A stretch of DNA of 35,260 nucleotides from Bacteroidales bacterium. GTDB taxonomy: Bacteria; Bacteroidota; Bacteroidia; Bacteroidales; F082. This document shows, piece after piece, positions 6,375 through 16,330 of this stretch (the first letter of the stretch is position 1; the number at the start of each line of letters is the position of its first letter). The stretch covers positions 1-35,260 of the forward strand of contig JAEFAE010000031.1 of the NCBI GenBank assembly GCA_016291135.1. The letters are read 5' to 3'. A model generated the notes under the pieces. That model was not told the origin of the DNA, did not search any database, and was given only the letters and a program-made list of their open reading frames with translations. The translations under genes and the position numbers were made by a program.

Positions 6375-6962
6375 GTGACAGAGACCGTAAACCAGGACAA
6401 GCCGAGACGTCGGTGGAGAAGGAGGGAGGCGAAACCCAAGGAGAAGCCTGTGTACCTTCCCGAAGGACACCTGACGGATTTTGCGGCCATTGACTTCGAG
6501 GCGGCCAACGCGGCCTTTACCAGCGCCTGTAGCATGGGACTGGTCATCGTGCACGACGGCGCCATCACGGAGCGTTTCTACGGCTTGATGAAGCCGGTTC
6601 CGAACCATTACGATTGGTACAACTCCAAGGTGCATGGCATCAAGAAGGCCGATACCGAAAAAGCGCCCACGTTTCCCTACCTTTGGAACCAGGTGAAGGA
6701 CAAGGTGGAGGGCCTGCCTTTCGTGGCGCACGGGATGCTTTTCGACCAACATGTGCTTCGGGCCCTTCACGAGCTGTATAAGATCCCGTATCCCAACTAC
6801 AAGTTCTACTGCACCCATGTGGGGTCGGAGACCTACGTGCCCGATCTGGAGAACCACAAGCTCCAGACCGTGGCGAAGCATTTCGGCTATGAGATGAAGA
6901 ACCACCACAACGCCCTTGACGATGCCGAGGCTTGCGCTGTCATCGCGATGAATATCTTCTAA
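6375..6962 (+). CDS. DnaQ-like DEDDh 3'-5' exonuclease
   Basis: 195 aa. It is a 3'-5' exonuclease domain of the DNA polymerase III epsilon/RNase T superfamily, degrading nucleic acid ends with two metal ions. The DEDDh residues are all present: D40 and E42 (AIDFEAAN), D124 (AHGMLFDQHVL), and H178 with D183 (HHNALDDAEA). A basic N-terminal tail (PRRRWRRREAKPKEK, about 10-24) may bind nucleic acid. No other domain is present, so it is a stand-alone exonuclease. Whether it proofreads with DnaE or acts in repair or RNA turnover cannot be told. GTG is taken as the start because no in-frame ATG precedes the catalytic core, and it lies 24 nt after a good -7 element. Confidence 0.88.
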   Translation: MTETVNQDKPRRRWRRREAKPKEKPVYLPEGHLTDFAAIDFEAANAAFTSACSMGLVIVHDGAITERFYGLMKPVPNHYDWYNSKVHGIKKADTEKAPTFPYLWNQVKDKVEGLPFVAHGMLFDQHVLRALHELYKIPYPNYKFYCTHVGSETYVPDLENHKLQTVAKHFGYEMKNHHNALDDAEACAVIAMNIF

Positions 6963-7076
6963 AGCCCATTCCCCTTGGTTTGTCTTCTTTCTGGACGGAT
7001 TCTTCTTCTGCCTTCTGTCTTCCGTCTTCTACAAAAAGTTTTTCACGAAATGCTTTTTTCTTCGAATCTTATTTCC

Positions 7077-7084
7077 TAATTTTG
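7077..7084 (+). promoter_or_regulatory. -7 promoter element TAATTTTG for nfnAB
   Basis: Exact TAnnTTTG match ending 22 nt before the ATG at 7107. A T-rich stretch lies at the expected -33 distance (about 7054-7059). Confidence 0.6.
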
Positions 7085-7106
7085 GCCATCTTAAACTCAT
7101 TGCACC

Positions 7107-9374
7107 ATGTTCGAAATTGTACAAAAGAAAACCTTTGCGGCGGAAACCTACCTGATGGATGTGTACGCCCCCAGAATCGCCCACTCTGCACTGCCGGGTC
7201 AGTTCCTTATTATCAAGATGGAAGAGAATTCAGAACGTATTCCTCTGACAATCAGCGATTACCAACGTGTCAAAGGGACGGTGACCATCGTCTTCAAGGC
7301 CATCGGTGAATCTACCAAGAAGATGGCGGAATACCAGGTGGGTGACCGCTTCCACGATGTGGTGGGTCCCCTCGGCAAGCCTTCGGAGTTCGCCACCATG
7401 ACTGCCGAGGAGCTTCGCAAACGCTCTTTCGTGTTCATCGGCGGCGGCGTGGGCATCGCTCCCATCTTCCCGCAGGTGAAGTGGCTCTACGAACATGGCG
7501 CGGTGGCCGACTGCATCATCGGCGCGCGTACCAAGGACCTCCTGATTTATGAGAAGGAGCTCTCGGAGTATTGCCATTTGTATGTGACCTCCGACGACGG
7601 CTCCACGGGCCGTAAGGGCTTGGTGACCGACGTGTTGCGCCAGCTGGTGGCTAGCGGCAAGATCTATGACGAGGCCGTCGCCATCGGACCGATGATCATG
7701 ATGAAGTTCGTCACCAAGACCTGCGAGGAGCTGGGCATCCGATGCACCATCTCGCTCAACAGCATCATGGTCGATGGCACGGGCATGTGCGGTGCCTGCC
7801 GTGTAAGCATCGCCGGCAAGACCAAGTTCACCTGCATCGACGGTCCCGAGTTCCTGGGCAAGGATGTGGACTTCGACGAGGCCATGAAACGCCAGGCCAT
7901 GTACAACAACGTGGTGACGCGCAAACAGCTCCAGGCGGAGGAGAAGGCGGAAGGCCATCAATGCCATATCGGCGGCATTTCCGAAGAGACCTTCGACAAG
8001 AAACATAGGGTCCCCGTCCCGGAGCAGGATCCCAAGGTCCGTGCCCATAACTTCGACGAGGTGTGCCTGGGTTACTCGGCCGACATGGCCATCATGGAGG
8101 CCCAGCGTTGCCTCAACTGCAAGGATCCGCAATGCGTGAAACACTGCCCCGTCAACGTGAACATCCCGGGCTTCATCGCCCGTGTGGCGAAGGGTGACTT
8201 CGAAGGTGCCGCGGGCGTCATCAGCTGCGATTCGGCCCTGCCTGCCGTCTGCGGCCGTGTGTGTCCGCAAGAGACCCAGTGCGAAGGCAGCTGCATCATG
8301 GGCAAGAAGTTCGAGCCCATCGCCATCGGCAAGCTGGAGCGTTTCGTGGGCGACTACGCCATCGAACACGACCTGCATTTCGACAGCCAGAGCATCCCGA
8401 ACAAGCATAAGGTGGCCATCATCGGATCGGGTCCCTCGGGTCTGACTTGCGCCAAAGACTTGCTCTCCATGGGCTACGATGTCACCATTTTCGAGGCCTT
8501 GCACGAGCTGGGCGGCGTGCTGATGTACGGCATCCCGTCGTTCCGTCTGCCTAAGGAAACCGTGGTGAAGAAAGAGGTGGAGAGCGTCCGTCGTCTCGGG
8601 GCGAAGTTCGAGAAGGACGTGGTCATCGGCCGTACCATCACCATCGACGAGCTGATGCACCGCGAGGGCTTCGAGGCCGTGTTTGTCGGCTCCGGCGCCG
8701 GTTTCCCGATGATGCTCAACGTGCCGGGCGAAAACCTCTGCGGTGTGGTCTCGGCCAACGAGTTCCTGACCCGCAACAACTTGTTGTTCGCCTATAAGGA
8801 AGGTTATGAGACCCCGAATTTCGTGGGTAAGAAGGTCGCCGTGGTCGGCGGTGGCAATGTGGCCATGGACGCCGCGCGTACCGCCTTGCGTCTCGGTGCC
8901 GAGGTGCATATCGTGTATCGCCGTTCCGAGGCGGAGCTCCCTGCCCGTGTGGAGGAGGTGCATCACGCCAAGGAAGAAGGGGTGCAGTTCGACCTGCTGA
9001 CGGCTCCCGTGGAGGTGCTGGGCGACGAGAACGGCTGGGTGAAGGGCTTCAAGTGTGTCCGCTGTGAGCTGGGCGAGCCCGATGCCTCGGGTCGTCGCAG
9101 CCCTGTGCCGGTGCCGGGATCGGAGTTTGTGCTCGACGTCGACATGATCGTCATGGCCTTGGGTACCTCGCCGAACCCGTTGATCGGCAGCACCACCCGT
9201 AACCTGGAGCTGAACCGTAAGGGTTGCATCGTGGCCGACGAAGTGGGTGCCACCTCGCGTCCGGGCATCTTTGCCGGCGGCGACGCGGTGAGCGGCGCCG
9301 CAACGGTGATCCTCGCCATGGGCGCCGGCAAGAAAGCCGCCAAGGCGATCGACGAATACATCAAGGGCTTGTAA
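7107..9374 (+). CDS. Fused NfnAB-type ferredoxin:NADP+ oxidoreductase (often annotated glutamate synthase)
   Basis: 755 aa in two parts. Residues 1 to about 275 form an NfnA/PyrK-like ferredoxin reductase-type flavoprotein, with IPLTISDY for flavin, FIGGGVGIAPI (110-120) for NAD(H), and a [2Fe-2S] site from D223, C228, C231 and C243. Residues from about 310 are NfnB/GltD-like: two [4Fe-4S] sites (C335, C338, C343, C347 and C382, C386, C392, C396), an FAD fold (AIIGSGPSG, 438-446), an NADP fold (VVGGGNVAMDAA) with the arginine-containing VYRRSEAELPAR, and the closing GIFAGGDAVSGA. Separate NfnA and NfnB subunits perform electron-bifurcating transhydrogenation between NADH, NADPH and ferredoxin. 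The fused form is widespread in Bacteroidales under names such as bifunctional DHODH-B/glutamate synthase. No glutamate synthase large subunit is nearby, so NfnAB or sulfide dehydrogenase (SudAB) activity is more likely. Confidence 0.92.
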   Translation: MFEIVQKKTFAAETYLMDVYAPRIAHSALPGQFLIIKMEENSERIPLTISDYQRVKGTVTIVFKAIGESTKKMAEYQVGDRFHDVVGPLGKPSEFATMTAEELRKRSFVFIGGGVGIAPIFPQVKWLYEHGAVADCIIGARTKDLLIYEKELSEYCHLYVTSDDGSTGRKGLVTDVLRQLVASGKIYDEAVAIGPMIMMKFVTKTCEELGIRCTISLNSIMVDGTGMCGACRVSIAGKTKFTCIDGPEFLGKDVDFDEAMKRQAMYNNVVTRKQLQAEEKAEGHQCHIGGISEETFDKKHRVPVPEQDPKVRAHNFDEVCLGYSADMAIMEAQRCLNCKDPQCVKHCPVNVNIPGFIARVAKGDFEGAAGVISCDSALPAVCGRVCPQETQCEGSCIMGKKFEPIAIGKLERFVGDYAIEHDLHFDSQSIPNKHKVAIIGSGPSGLTCAKDLLSMGYDVTIFEALHELGGVLMYGIPSFRLPKETVVKKEVESVRRLGAKFEKDVVIGRTITIDELMHREGFEAVFVGSGAGFPMMLNVPGENLCGVVSANEFLTRNNLLFAYKEGYETPNFVGKKVAVVGGGNVAMDAARTALRLGAEVHIVYRRSEAELPARVEEVHHAKEEGVQFDLLTAPVEVLGDENGWVKGFKCVRCELGEPDASGRRSPVPVPGSEFVLDVDMIVMALGTSPNPLIGSTTRNLELNRKGCIVADEVGATSRPGIFAGGDAVSGAATVILAMGAGKKAAKAIDEYIKGL

Positions 9375-9399
9375 GCCACTTGAGATTAACGACAGAGAA

Positions 9400-9451
9400 C
9401 GGCCCCGAGGGGCCGAATACCGGTAGCCCAAGGTCTCGCCTTGGGCTACCG
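9400..9451 (+). terminator. Two-hairpin terminator-like element, copy 1
   Basis: A short hairpin (cggccc 9400-9405 with gggccg 9410-9415) is followed by the linker aatac. A perfect 13-bp stem then follows (cggtagcccaagg 9421-9433 with 9439-9451, loop tctcg), then atttttg. It lies 25 nt after the nfnAB stop and before the convergent gene ending at 9485. The same plan recurs at 33439-33493. Confidence 0.75.
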
Positions 9452-9484
9452 ATTTTTGATAGATACCCCTTCCCTGGGAGGGCT

Positions 9485-9784
9485 TCATTCTTTGATTTCC
9501 GCGTAGAAGACGGTCGGGTCGTCGTCTTCGCAGAACGACTCGTCGGTGTAGTATTGTCCAGGCTTTCCGTCTTCTTCAAACAACAGCAAGGTGACCTTCT
9601 TGAAGGGGATGGGCTTGCCCGCGTCGCTGTATTTCTGGATGTCCTTCTGGGTGAGGCCTTCGAGCTCCATCATGCGGAGCATCAGGGCCAAATCGAGGTT
9701 TACGTTGAGCAGTTCCTGCTTCCATTCGATGCTGATCACCGCGGTGGTGTAGAGCTTGAAATTCTTGACTTCTACGGATTTCAT
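9485..9784 (-). CDS. Conserved-looking small protein, unknown function
   Basis: 99 aa, starting MKSVEVKNFKLYTTAVISIEW. It has no signal peptide and no membrane segment. It is acidic towards the C-terminus (EEDGKPGQYYTDE, CEDDDPTVFYAE). A central part, MLRMMELEGLTQKDIQKY, looks helical and loosely like a short DNA-binding or adaptor helix pair, but nothing here supports a function. I chose this start because it follows the pattern of compact leaders; an upstream frame adds 9 weak residues. It is convergent with nfnAB and divergent from the exported YwqK-like protein. A near-match CATCTTTG (minus, 9816-9809) could be its -7 element. Codon use matches the host. Confidence 0.65.
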   Translation of the reverse strand: MKSVEVKNFKLYTTAVISIEWKQELLNVNLDLALMLRMMELEGLTQKDIQKYSDAGKPIPFKKVTLLLFEEDGKPGQYYTDESFCEDDDPTVFYAEIKE

Positions 9785-9859
9785 GGTAGATAAAGGTTGG
9801 TTTTGCTGCAAAGATGGAAAAAATGGCGCAAACTTGGCACAATTTTCGGCATTTTTTTA

Positions 9860-9867
9860 TACTTTTG
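9860..9867 (+). promoter_or_regulatory. -7 promoter element TACTTTTG
   Basis: Exact TAnnTTTG match ending 24 nt before the ATG at 9892. A TTGG at 9834-9837 is at roughly -33 distance. Confidence 0.6.
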
Positions 9868-9891
9868 ACCCCTCTAAAAAACCATTGCGAT

Positions 9892-10782
9892 ATGCGTAAA
9901 CAAATGCTGTTATTTGCCGTGGCGATGCTGTTTTCATTGGCCGCCGGCGCCCAAGGATTGGAAGATCTCGATGTCTCTAAGGAAAAAGATGGCCCTTATT
10001 CAAAAGTCTGGGGAAGTTACCTGATCGAGGGTTCCGTGAAGAACGGGCTGAAAGAGGGGAACTGGTATGAGATCTATCCCGACAAGCACCTGATCCGTAG
10101 GGCCATCCAGTTTGAGAAAGGCCTGAAGAACGGCCTGAGCCTGGAGATTGACGAGACCGGCAACTTGGTCAAGAAGGAGGAATATGCCAATGGCCTGTTG
10201 AACGGCAAAAGCTTTACCTGGGTCAAGGGCGGACGCCTCTCAAGCAAGAATACCTATAAGGACGACCTCCTCGACGGCGAGCAGGTGAAATGCTATGATC
10301 AGGGTGGCGGCAACCAGGAAGTCGCCGAATACAAGGCGGGGCTTCGCGATGGCCTGACCACCTGGTTCGACCAGAGCGGCAACAAGGTGATGTCCATCGA
10401 ATACAAGCAAGGACAATTTGACGGCAAGCAAGAGACCTACTACAAAGGTGGCGGGCTCAAGTCGGTCAAGCAATACAAAGGGAACGTCCAAGACGGACCT
10501 GCCTTGGAATACTACGAGAGCGGCGCCCTGAAGTCCGAGTCGAACTATAAGAAAGGACAGCTTTCAGGCAAGGTGAAGACCTACGAGGACAAGCCGGTCA
10601 TGAACGAGAAACAGGCAACCAAGGCAGGAGAGAAGGAGCTGAAAGACGCGAAGATTCCGTTGAAAGAGGCCGAGAAACTTTCCAAGGATGCCAAGCAGTT
10701 CCCCCTGGATGCGCAAAAACGCTTCGATGAAGCCAAGAAGGGGGACGAGAAGCAACAGCCGGAAGTAAAGCGTAAACATTAA
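9892..10782 (+). CDS. Exported YwqK/MORN-like repeat protein
   Basis: 296 aa. A Sec signal peptide (MRKQMLLFAVAMLFSLAAGAQ) is followed by about seven repeats of 22-25 residues built around Y-x-x-G-x-x-[DN]-G-x-x-x-x-[YWF], e.g. EGSVKNGLKEGNWYEIY, YKAGLRDGLTTWFDQSG and YKGNVQDGPALEYYESG. These are the YwqK/MORN-type beta-hairpin repeats common in Bacteroidetes exported proteins. The last 60 or so residues form a Lys/Glu/Ala-rich charged helix. The annotation toxin-antitoxin YwqK, often given to such proteins, has no support here because there is no toxin gene. It is 12 nt upstream of the TonB-dependent receptor and probably cotranscribed with it. It is probably periplasmic; the role is unknown. 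Confidence 0.75.
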   Translation: MRKQMLLFAVAMLFSLAAGAQGLEDLDVSKEKDGPYSKVWGSYLIEGSVKNGLKEGNWYEIYPDKHLIRRAIQFEKGLKNGLSLEIDETGNLVKKEEYANGLLNGKSFTWVKGGRLSSKNTYKDDLLDGEQVKCYDQGGGNQEVAEYKAGLRDGLTTWFDQSGNKVMSIEYKQGQFDGKQETYYKGGGLKSVKQYKGNVQDGPALEYYESGALKSESNYKKGQLSGKVKTYEDKPVMNEKQATKAGEKELKDAKIPLKEAEKLSKDAKQFPLDAQKRFDEAKKGDEKQQPEVKRKH

Positions 10783-10794
10783 GGAACCCTATCG

Positions 10795-12705
10795 GTGCGA
10801 CGCTGCTGGTTTCTGTTGTGTTTGGTCCTGCTGTCATCGAGGGTGGCGGCCCAGGACACCGTCACCCTGAATCCCGTCAACGTCACCGCGGCGCCTTTGG
10901 CCACCGAGGCACTCAAGCCCTTGGTGATGCGAAAGGTGGACTCGCTGGTGCTGGAGTCCAAAAGCACTTCCAACCTCTCCGAGTTGCTCATCCAACACAG
11001 TCCCGTGTTCATCAAGACCTACGGTCCGGGCGGTGTGTCCACCGCTTCGTTCCGAGGAACGACGGCCAGCCACACGCTGGTGTTGTGGAACGGCTTCCAG
11101 CTGAACGCGCCCACGCTCGGGCAAGTCGATTTCAGTACGATCCCCGTGTTTCTGGCCGACGACATCGACCTGAAGTGGGGGAGTGGCACCTCCAACAACA
11201 GCGGCGGCCTGGGTGGGGCGGTCAACATCGATAGCAAGACAGGCTTCGGCAAGGGCTTGGTCCTCGACCTGAAACAGACCTACGGCAGCTTCAACACCAT
11301 GGGAAGCTTTGTCACGGCGGGCTATTGCGGCAACAAGGTCGCCTTCCGCGTGAAAGTCTACCGCAACGCCTCCGACAACGACTTCGAATACCTCAACAAC
11401 GCCTTGCTGCCGCCCCGTCGGATGAAACAGCAGAATGCCGATTTTGTGGACTACGGGGTGATGCCCGAACTCAGCGTGCTGTTGAAACGCGGCGTGGTCT
11501 CTGCCTCGTCGTGGAACCAATGGAACCACCGCAACCTGCCGCCCATCATGCCCAACGTGGGCAATACCCTGACCCAGGAATGGACCCGCGACAACTTTTC
11601 GCGCAACACGCTGTCGTACAAGCTGTTTTGGGAGAATGGCAGCCTCCAGCTGAAGTCGGCCGCCTTTTGGGAGTGGCAGCGTTACTATCTGGAGACCCAC
11701 AATCCGGACACCGAGGACCTGATCACCTTCATCAACTCCGAAAACAAGGCGCTGATCCTGCATCAGATCGCCGAAGTGGACCAACAGCTGTTTGTTTCCT
11801 GGCGGCTGAAGGGCAAGCTGCAATGGGACCGGGAGCGGGTCCGCTCGAACAACTACCAGGAGGAGCAGCGACGCGACATCCTCTCCGCATATGCCGCCTT
11901 GGAGGGCCAACCCATGGAACGGGCCGATGTCCGTGTCACGGCACGATACGATGTCGTAGACGGCCATTCGATGGGGGTGTTTCCCACCGCCACGGCTTCC
12001 TATCTGTTCCCCTTGGGTGTCAAGCTCACCCTCGGTTACAGCCATAACTACCGCAATCCTTCGCTGAACGACCTGTATTGGTATCCTGGCGGCAACCCCG
12101 ACCTATTGGCCGAGAACGGACGCACCCTGGACCTCGCCGCCAGCTATTCCTTGAAGCGGGAAGGGCTGCAGCTGGATGTCCGTTCGGGTGCCTACCTCTC
12201 AAAAGTGCACAACTGGATCCAGTGGGTGCCCACCATGTACCGCTATTGGGTGCCCGAGAACGTGTCTCTGGTGTTTGCCAGGGGGCTGGAGAACCACTTC
12301 GACCTCCGCTACCAACAGGGTGACTGGAAGGCGAGCCTCTCGGGCAACTATGTCTTCACCTTCACCACCGACGAGAGCGAGAATGCCCAACACTACGGGA
12401 TGCTCGGCAAGCAGCTGATCTACATCCCACGTCACCACGGCAACCTCTTTGCCAACTTGCGTTGGAAGGCCTGGGACCTCGGCTACACGATGGAGGTGAC
12501 GGGCCTGCGCTGCACTTCGTATGCCGACTTCTTCGCCTTCGACCTGCCGGCCTATATGTTGCATCATCTTTCGCTGGGCAGGCAGTGGAAGCATTTCCGC
12601 GTCGAGCTTCGGTGCAACAACCTTACCGACAAGGACTATCAGAATGTCATCTGGCGTGCCATGCCGGGACGCAGCTTCGAAATGATGGTGAATTACCGGT
12701 ATTAG
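10795..12705 (+). CDS. TonB-dependent outer-membrane receptor
   Basis: 636 aa. It imports a substrate across the outer membrane using TonB energy. A signal peptide (MRRCWFLLCLVLLSSRVAAQ) is followed by a TonB-box-like stretch (DTVTLNPVNVTAAP). The plug domain has the typical ELLIQHSPVFIKTYGPGG, STASFRGTTASHTLVLWNG and GSGTSNNSGGLGGAVNI. A 22-strand-type barrel rich in aromatic strands ends with an aromatic residue (MMVNYRY). It is short and lacks the N-terminal carboxypeptidase-like domain and the SusD partner of glycan systems, so it looks more like a BtuB/siderophore-type receptor. The substrate cannot be inferred. GTG is used as the start because it gives a clean signal peptide, 12 nt after the preceding gene. 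Confidence 0.9.
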   Translation: MRRCWFLLCLVLLSSRVAAQDTVTLNPVNVTAAPLATEALKPLVMRKVDSLVLESKSTSNLSELLIQHSPVFIKTYGPGGVSTASFRGTTASHTLVLWNGFQLNAPTLGQVDFSTIPVFLADDIDLKWGSGTSNNSGGLGGAVNIDSKTGFGKGLVLDLKQTYGSFNTMGSFVTAGYCGNKVAFRVKVYRNASDNDFEYLNNALLPPRRMKQQNADFVDYGVMPELSVLLKRGVVSASSWNQWNHRNLPPIMPNVGNTLTQEWTRDNFSRNTLSYKLFWENGSLQLKSAAFWEWQRYYLETHNPDTEDLITFINSENKALILHQIAEVDQQLFVSWRLKGKLQWDRERVRSNNYQEEQRRDILSAYAALEGQPMERADVRVTARYDVVDGHSMGVFPTATASYLFPLGVKLTLGYSHNYRNPSLNDLYWYPGGNPDLLAENGRTLDLAASYSLKREGLQLDVRSGAYLSKVHNWIQWVPTMYRYWVPENVSLVFARGLENHFDLRYQQGDWKASLSGNYVFTFTTDESENAQHYGMLGKQLIYIPRHHGNLFANLRWKAWDLGYTMEVTGLRCTSYADFFAFDLPAYMLHHLSLGRQWKHFRVELRCNNLTDKDYQNVIWRAMPGRSFEMMVNYRY

Positions 12706-12720
12706 TATCATTTCTTTTCT

Positions 12721-12728
12721 TATCTTTG
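12721..12728 (+). promoter_or_regulatory. -7 promoter element TATCTTTG for ahcY
   Basis: Exact TAnnTTTG match ending 25 nt before the ahcY ATG and 15 nt after the receptor stop. No clear -33 element was seen. It may drive the long gene run down to rnhB. Confidence 0.65.
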
Positions 12729-12753
12729 CAGTTTCTAATCAACCTATTGCGAT

Positions 12754-14184
<1,431 letters not shown>

Positions 14185-14206
14185 TCGCTGACCGACCACG
14201 TGCGCC

Positions 14207-16330
14207 ATGGGTGAGGAGACCTCCAAGAGGAAAAGACGGCTGTGGGTGGGCCTGCTGTTGTTTGCGGTAGGCCTCGCCTTGCTGCTGGTGTATCCGCTCT
14301 TCAAGAAAACGGCGGAGCCGGAGGAATATCATCCCATTGAGGCGTTCGAAGAGGCCTACGAAGCCATCCAACCCCAAGAGGAACAGCCGGCCGAAACCTA
14401 CGACCTCGAAAAGACCATCCGTGTCATCAACGGGTTGGAGACGGCACAGACCCAGCTGGGAAGCTTCGACGACTTTTTGGCCTACATGGCCCGTCAGGAC
14501 TATTCGGGCGTGCCCGACGACGTCTTGGCGTCCAAGGCGAAGCTGATGCCTGTCTTGCAGCAGTTGTATCTGCTTCAAAAGCAACACGACGAGCTGAATC
14601 TTTGGACCTCGTTGGTGCAGAAGCTGGGTAGCGATGTGGCCGGCCGCATCGATGCCGGCGACGTGGGACTGCTGGTCCTGGACGAGGGCATCGGAGGGTT
14701 GTGGATCTTCAAGAAGACCGCCGGCCTGATCTTCGAGCAATACCAGAAAGAACAAAAGCTGAAAGGGGAACTCAGGGAGCAGATCCAGGAAGTGCAGCAG
14801 CAGTACCTCGGCTATCTGGAAACCTTTACCCCCGTCTATATCAAATACATGACGGAATGGGACCGCCTGTGCATCGACAAGGACAAGGCCTATATCGACC
14901 TCTACAACAACCGGCCCGACCTGGTGCTTCAGGATTGCGAGAAGGTGCTTGCCCACGACCCCGACAACCGGGAGGCCTTGCTGTTGAAGTCCATGGGCCT
15001 GATCCAATCCAGCCGCTGGGACCGTGAGGGAGGCATGATCCTGTTGTCGCAGGAGCTTGACAGCGTCCGCCTGGGGAAGCGCGATGCCTTGTTGGCCGAG
15101 GCACAGACGGTGATCGACGGATATATCGACCGCTATCCCGACCAATCGGCGCCGGCCTTGCTCCTTGAGGGGCTCATCCAGGAATACCTGGGCGACCATG
15201 CCAAGGCCCTGACGTATTACGACCAGTCGTCGGTGGAGTATCCACGGCAGGCGGAACGGCTGACCGACTTGCTGGACAGCTACCGGACCCGGACCTATCT
15301 CAACCACAGCCAGGAAGGCAACTACCTGCTGGATCTGTATCGCTCTGCCATGTCGGGCTCGGGTTTCTTCAGCCCGAATTTCATGAAGGCGATCTACTAC
15401 GACCAGCTGGGCGACCAGGCGGGTTGTGCCAAGGAACTCTACAACCATTTCTTCCGTCGCAGCAACCAAGGCACCTACGACTGCCTGCTGCTCGACATGC
15501 GTTTCTGCGAGGAATACCTTCCCAACAGCTTCAACCAGTTGCTTCCCGAGAAGAACTACATCAACCTGAGCTTCGAGAAAAGGAGCAAGATGCTGGGGCT
15601 GGGTTCCGACGACACGAGCATCGATGTGACGGTCGACAATCAGGCGGACATCGACTTGGTCAACCTGCGGGTCTTCCTCTGTGTCCACTATACGGACATG
15701 TATGCCGAGGACTACGATGTCATCAAGCTGCCCACGATCAACCGCATTCCCGTTCGGAGCAACGTCAAGGTGGAGCGTGTTGAGCTTGGCTATCAAGGAA
15801 AGCACTTCGGCGACATCGCCAAGGTACGCGCCATCGCCATGACCAACAACAAGATCTGTTGGGTCGACAACGTCTATAACGTCACCGACAACGTCGATTA
15901 CAACGAGGCGCATGCCGTCAACTACCAGGCCCTCTCTGCCGCCTTGGACAGCAACGCCATCCGTTCCCGCGACGCCTATCTCGCATCCATCAAGATGAGC
16001 GACGAGCGTTTCAGGAATGCCATCCTGGACCAGACGCGTGTGTCGTTGGTGGAGAAGAAGAACATGCTGAAGAAAGACCAGCGCTTTGTCGATGTCGAGC
16101 TGCCGCGGGAGTTGGTCCTGCTGAACCCGACCTTCACCTGGAACCGCGAGCTGATGCCTGTGGAGAACTATCTCAAAGGCAGTTATATCCATCTCTCGTT
16201 TGAGACGGCCTTGGCGCCGGAGAATGTGTTGTACATGACCAGCGACTACCTGAACTATGCCATCGTCATCGGTTTGCAAGGCGATCGGCTCAAGGTGGCC
16301 AAGGTGCAAAACTTATCTGAAGGACAATGA
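14207..16330 (+). CDS. Large membrane-anchored TPR-like protein, unknown function
   Basis: 707 aa. A basic N-terminus (SKRKRR) precedes a single membrane helix (about 12-32), which would leave most of the protein on the periplasmic side if the positive-inside rule holds. A helical region follows (about 60-400) with a possible coiled coil (QKEQKLKGELREQIQEVQQQ) and at least two TPR-like units (DLVLQDCEKVLAHDPDNREALLLKS region; ALLLEGLIQEYLGDHAKALTYY region). The last third (about 450-707) looks beta-rich (DVTVDNQADIDLVNLRVFLCV, TFTWNRELMPVENYL). I do not recognise the family. It starts 22 nt after ahcY and overlaps the glycosyltransferase start by ATGA, which suggests a joint envelope or polysaccharide role. 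Confidence 0.7.
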   Translation: MGEETSKRKRRLWVGLLLFAVGLALLLVYPLFKKTAEPEEYHPIEAFEEAYEAIQPQEEQPAETYDLEKTIRVINGLETAQTQLGSFDDFLAYMARQDYSGVPDDVLASKAKLMPVLQQLYLLQKQHDELNLWTSLVQKLGSDVAGRIDAGDVGLLVLDEGIGGLWIFKKTAGLIFEQYQKEQKLKGELREQIQEVQQQYLGYLETFTPVYIKYMTEWDRLCIDKDKAYIDLYNNRPDLVLQDCEKVLAHDPDNREALLLKSMGLIQSSRWDREGGMILLSQELDSVRLGKRDALLAEAQTVIDGYIDRYPDQSAPALLLEGLIQEYLGDHAKALTYYDQSSVEYPRQAERLTDLLDSYRTRTYLNHSQEGNYLLDLYRSAMSGSGFFSPNFMKAIYYDQLGDQAGCAKELYNHFFRRSNQGTYDCLLLDMRFCEEYLPNSFNQLLPEKNYINLSFEKRSKMLGLGSDDTSIDVTVDNQADIDLVNLRVFLCVHYTDMYAEDYDVIKLPTINRIPVRSNVKVERVELGYQGKHFGDIAKVRAIAMTNNKICWVDNVYNVTDNVDYNEAHAVNYQALSAALDSNAIRSRDAYLASIKMSDERFRNAILDQTRVSLVEKKNMLKKDQRFVDVELPRELVLLNPTFTWNRELMPVENYLKGSYIHLSFETALAPENVLYMTSDYLNYAIVIGLQGDRLKVAKVQNLSEGQ

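Noticed and set aside
7230..9488. A 752-codon open frame on the minus strand opposite the nfnAB gene
   Set aside because: It reads as His/Asp/Gly-rich low-information sequence with no motifs and mirrors the codon bias of the GC-rich nfnAB gene, whose cofactor motifs are complete.
9892..10782. Toxin-antitoxin system based on the YwqK-like repeats
   Set aside because: There is no toxin-like partner, the protein has a Sec signal peptide, and the next gene is an outer-membrane receptor.
10795..12705. SusC-type glycan receptor
   Set aside because: At 636 aa it is too short, lacks the N-terminal carboxypeptidase-like domain and has no SusD neighbour.
12729..12753. SAH or SAM riboswitch before ahcY
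   Set aside because: Only about 25 nt separate the -7 element from the ATG, too short for any known SAH or SAM aptamer.
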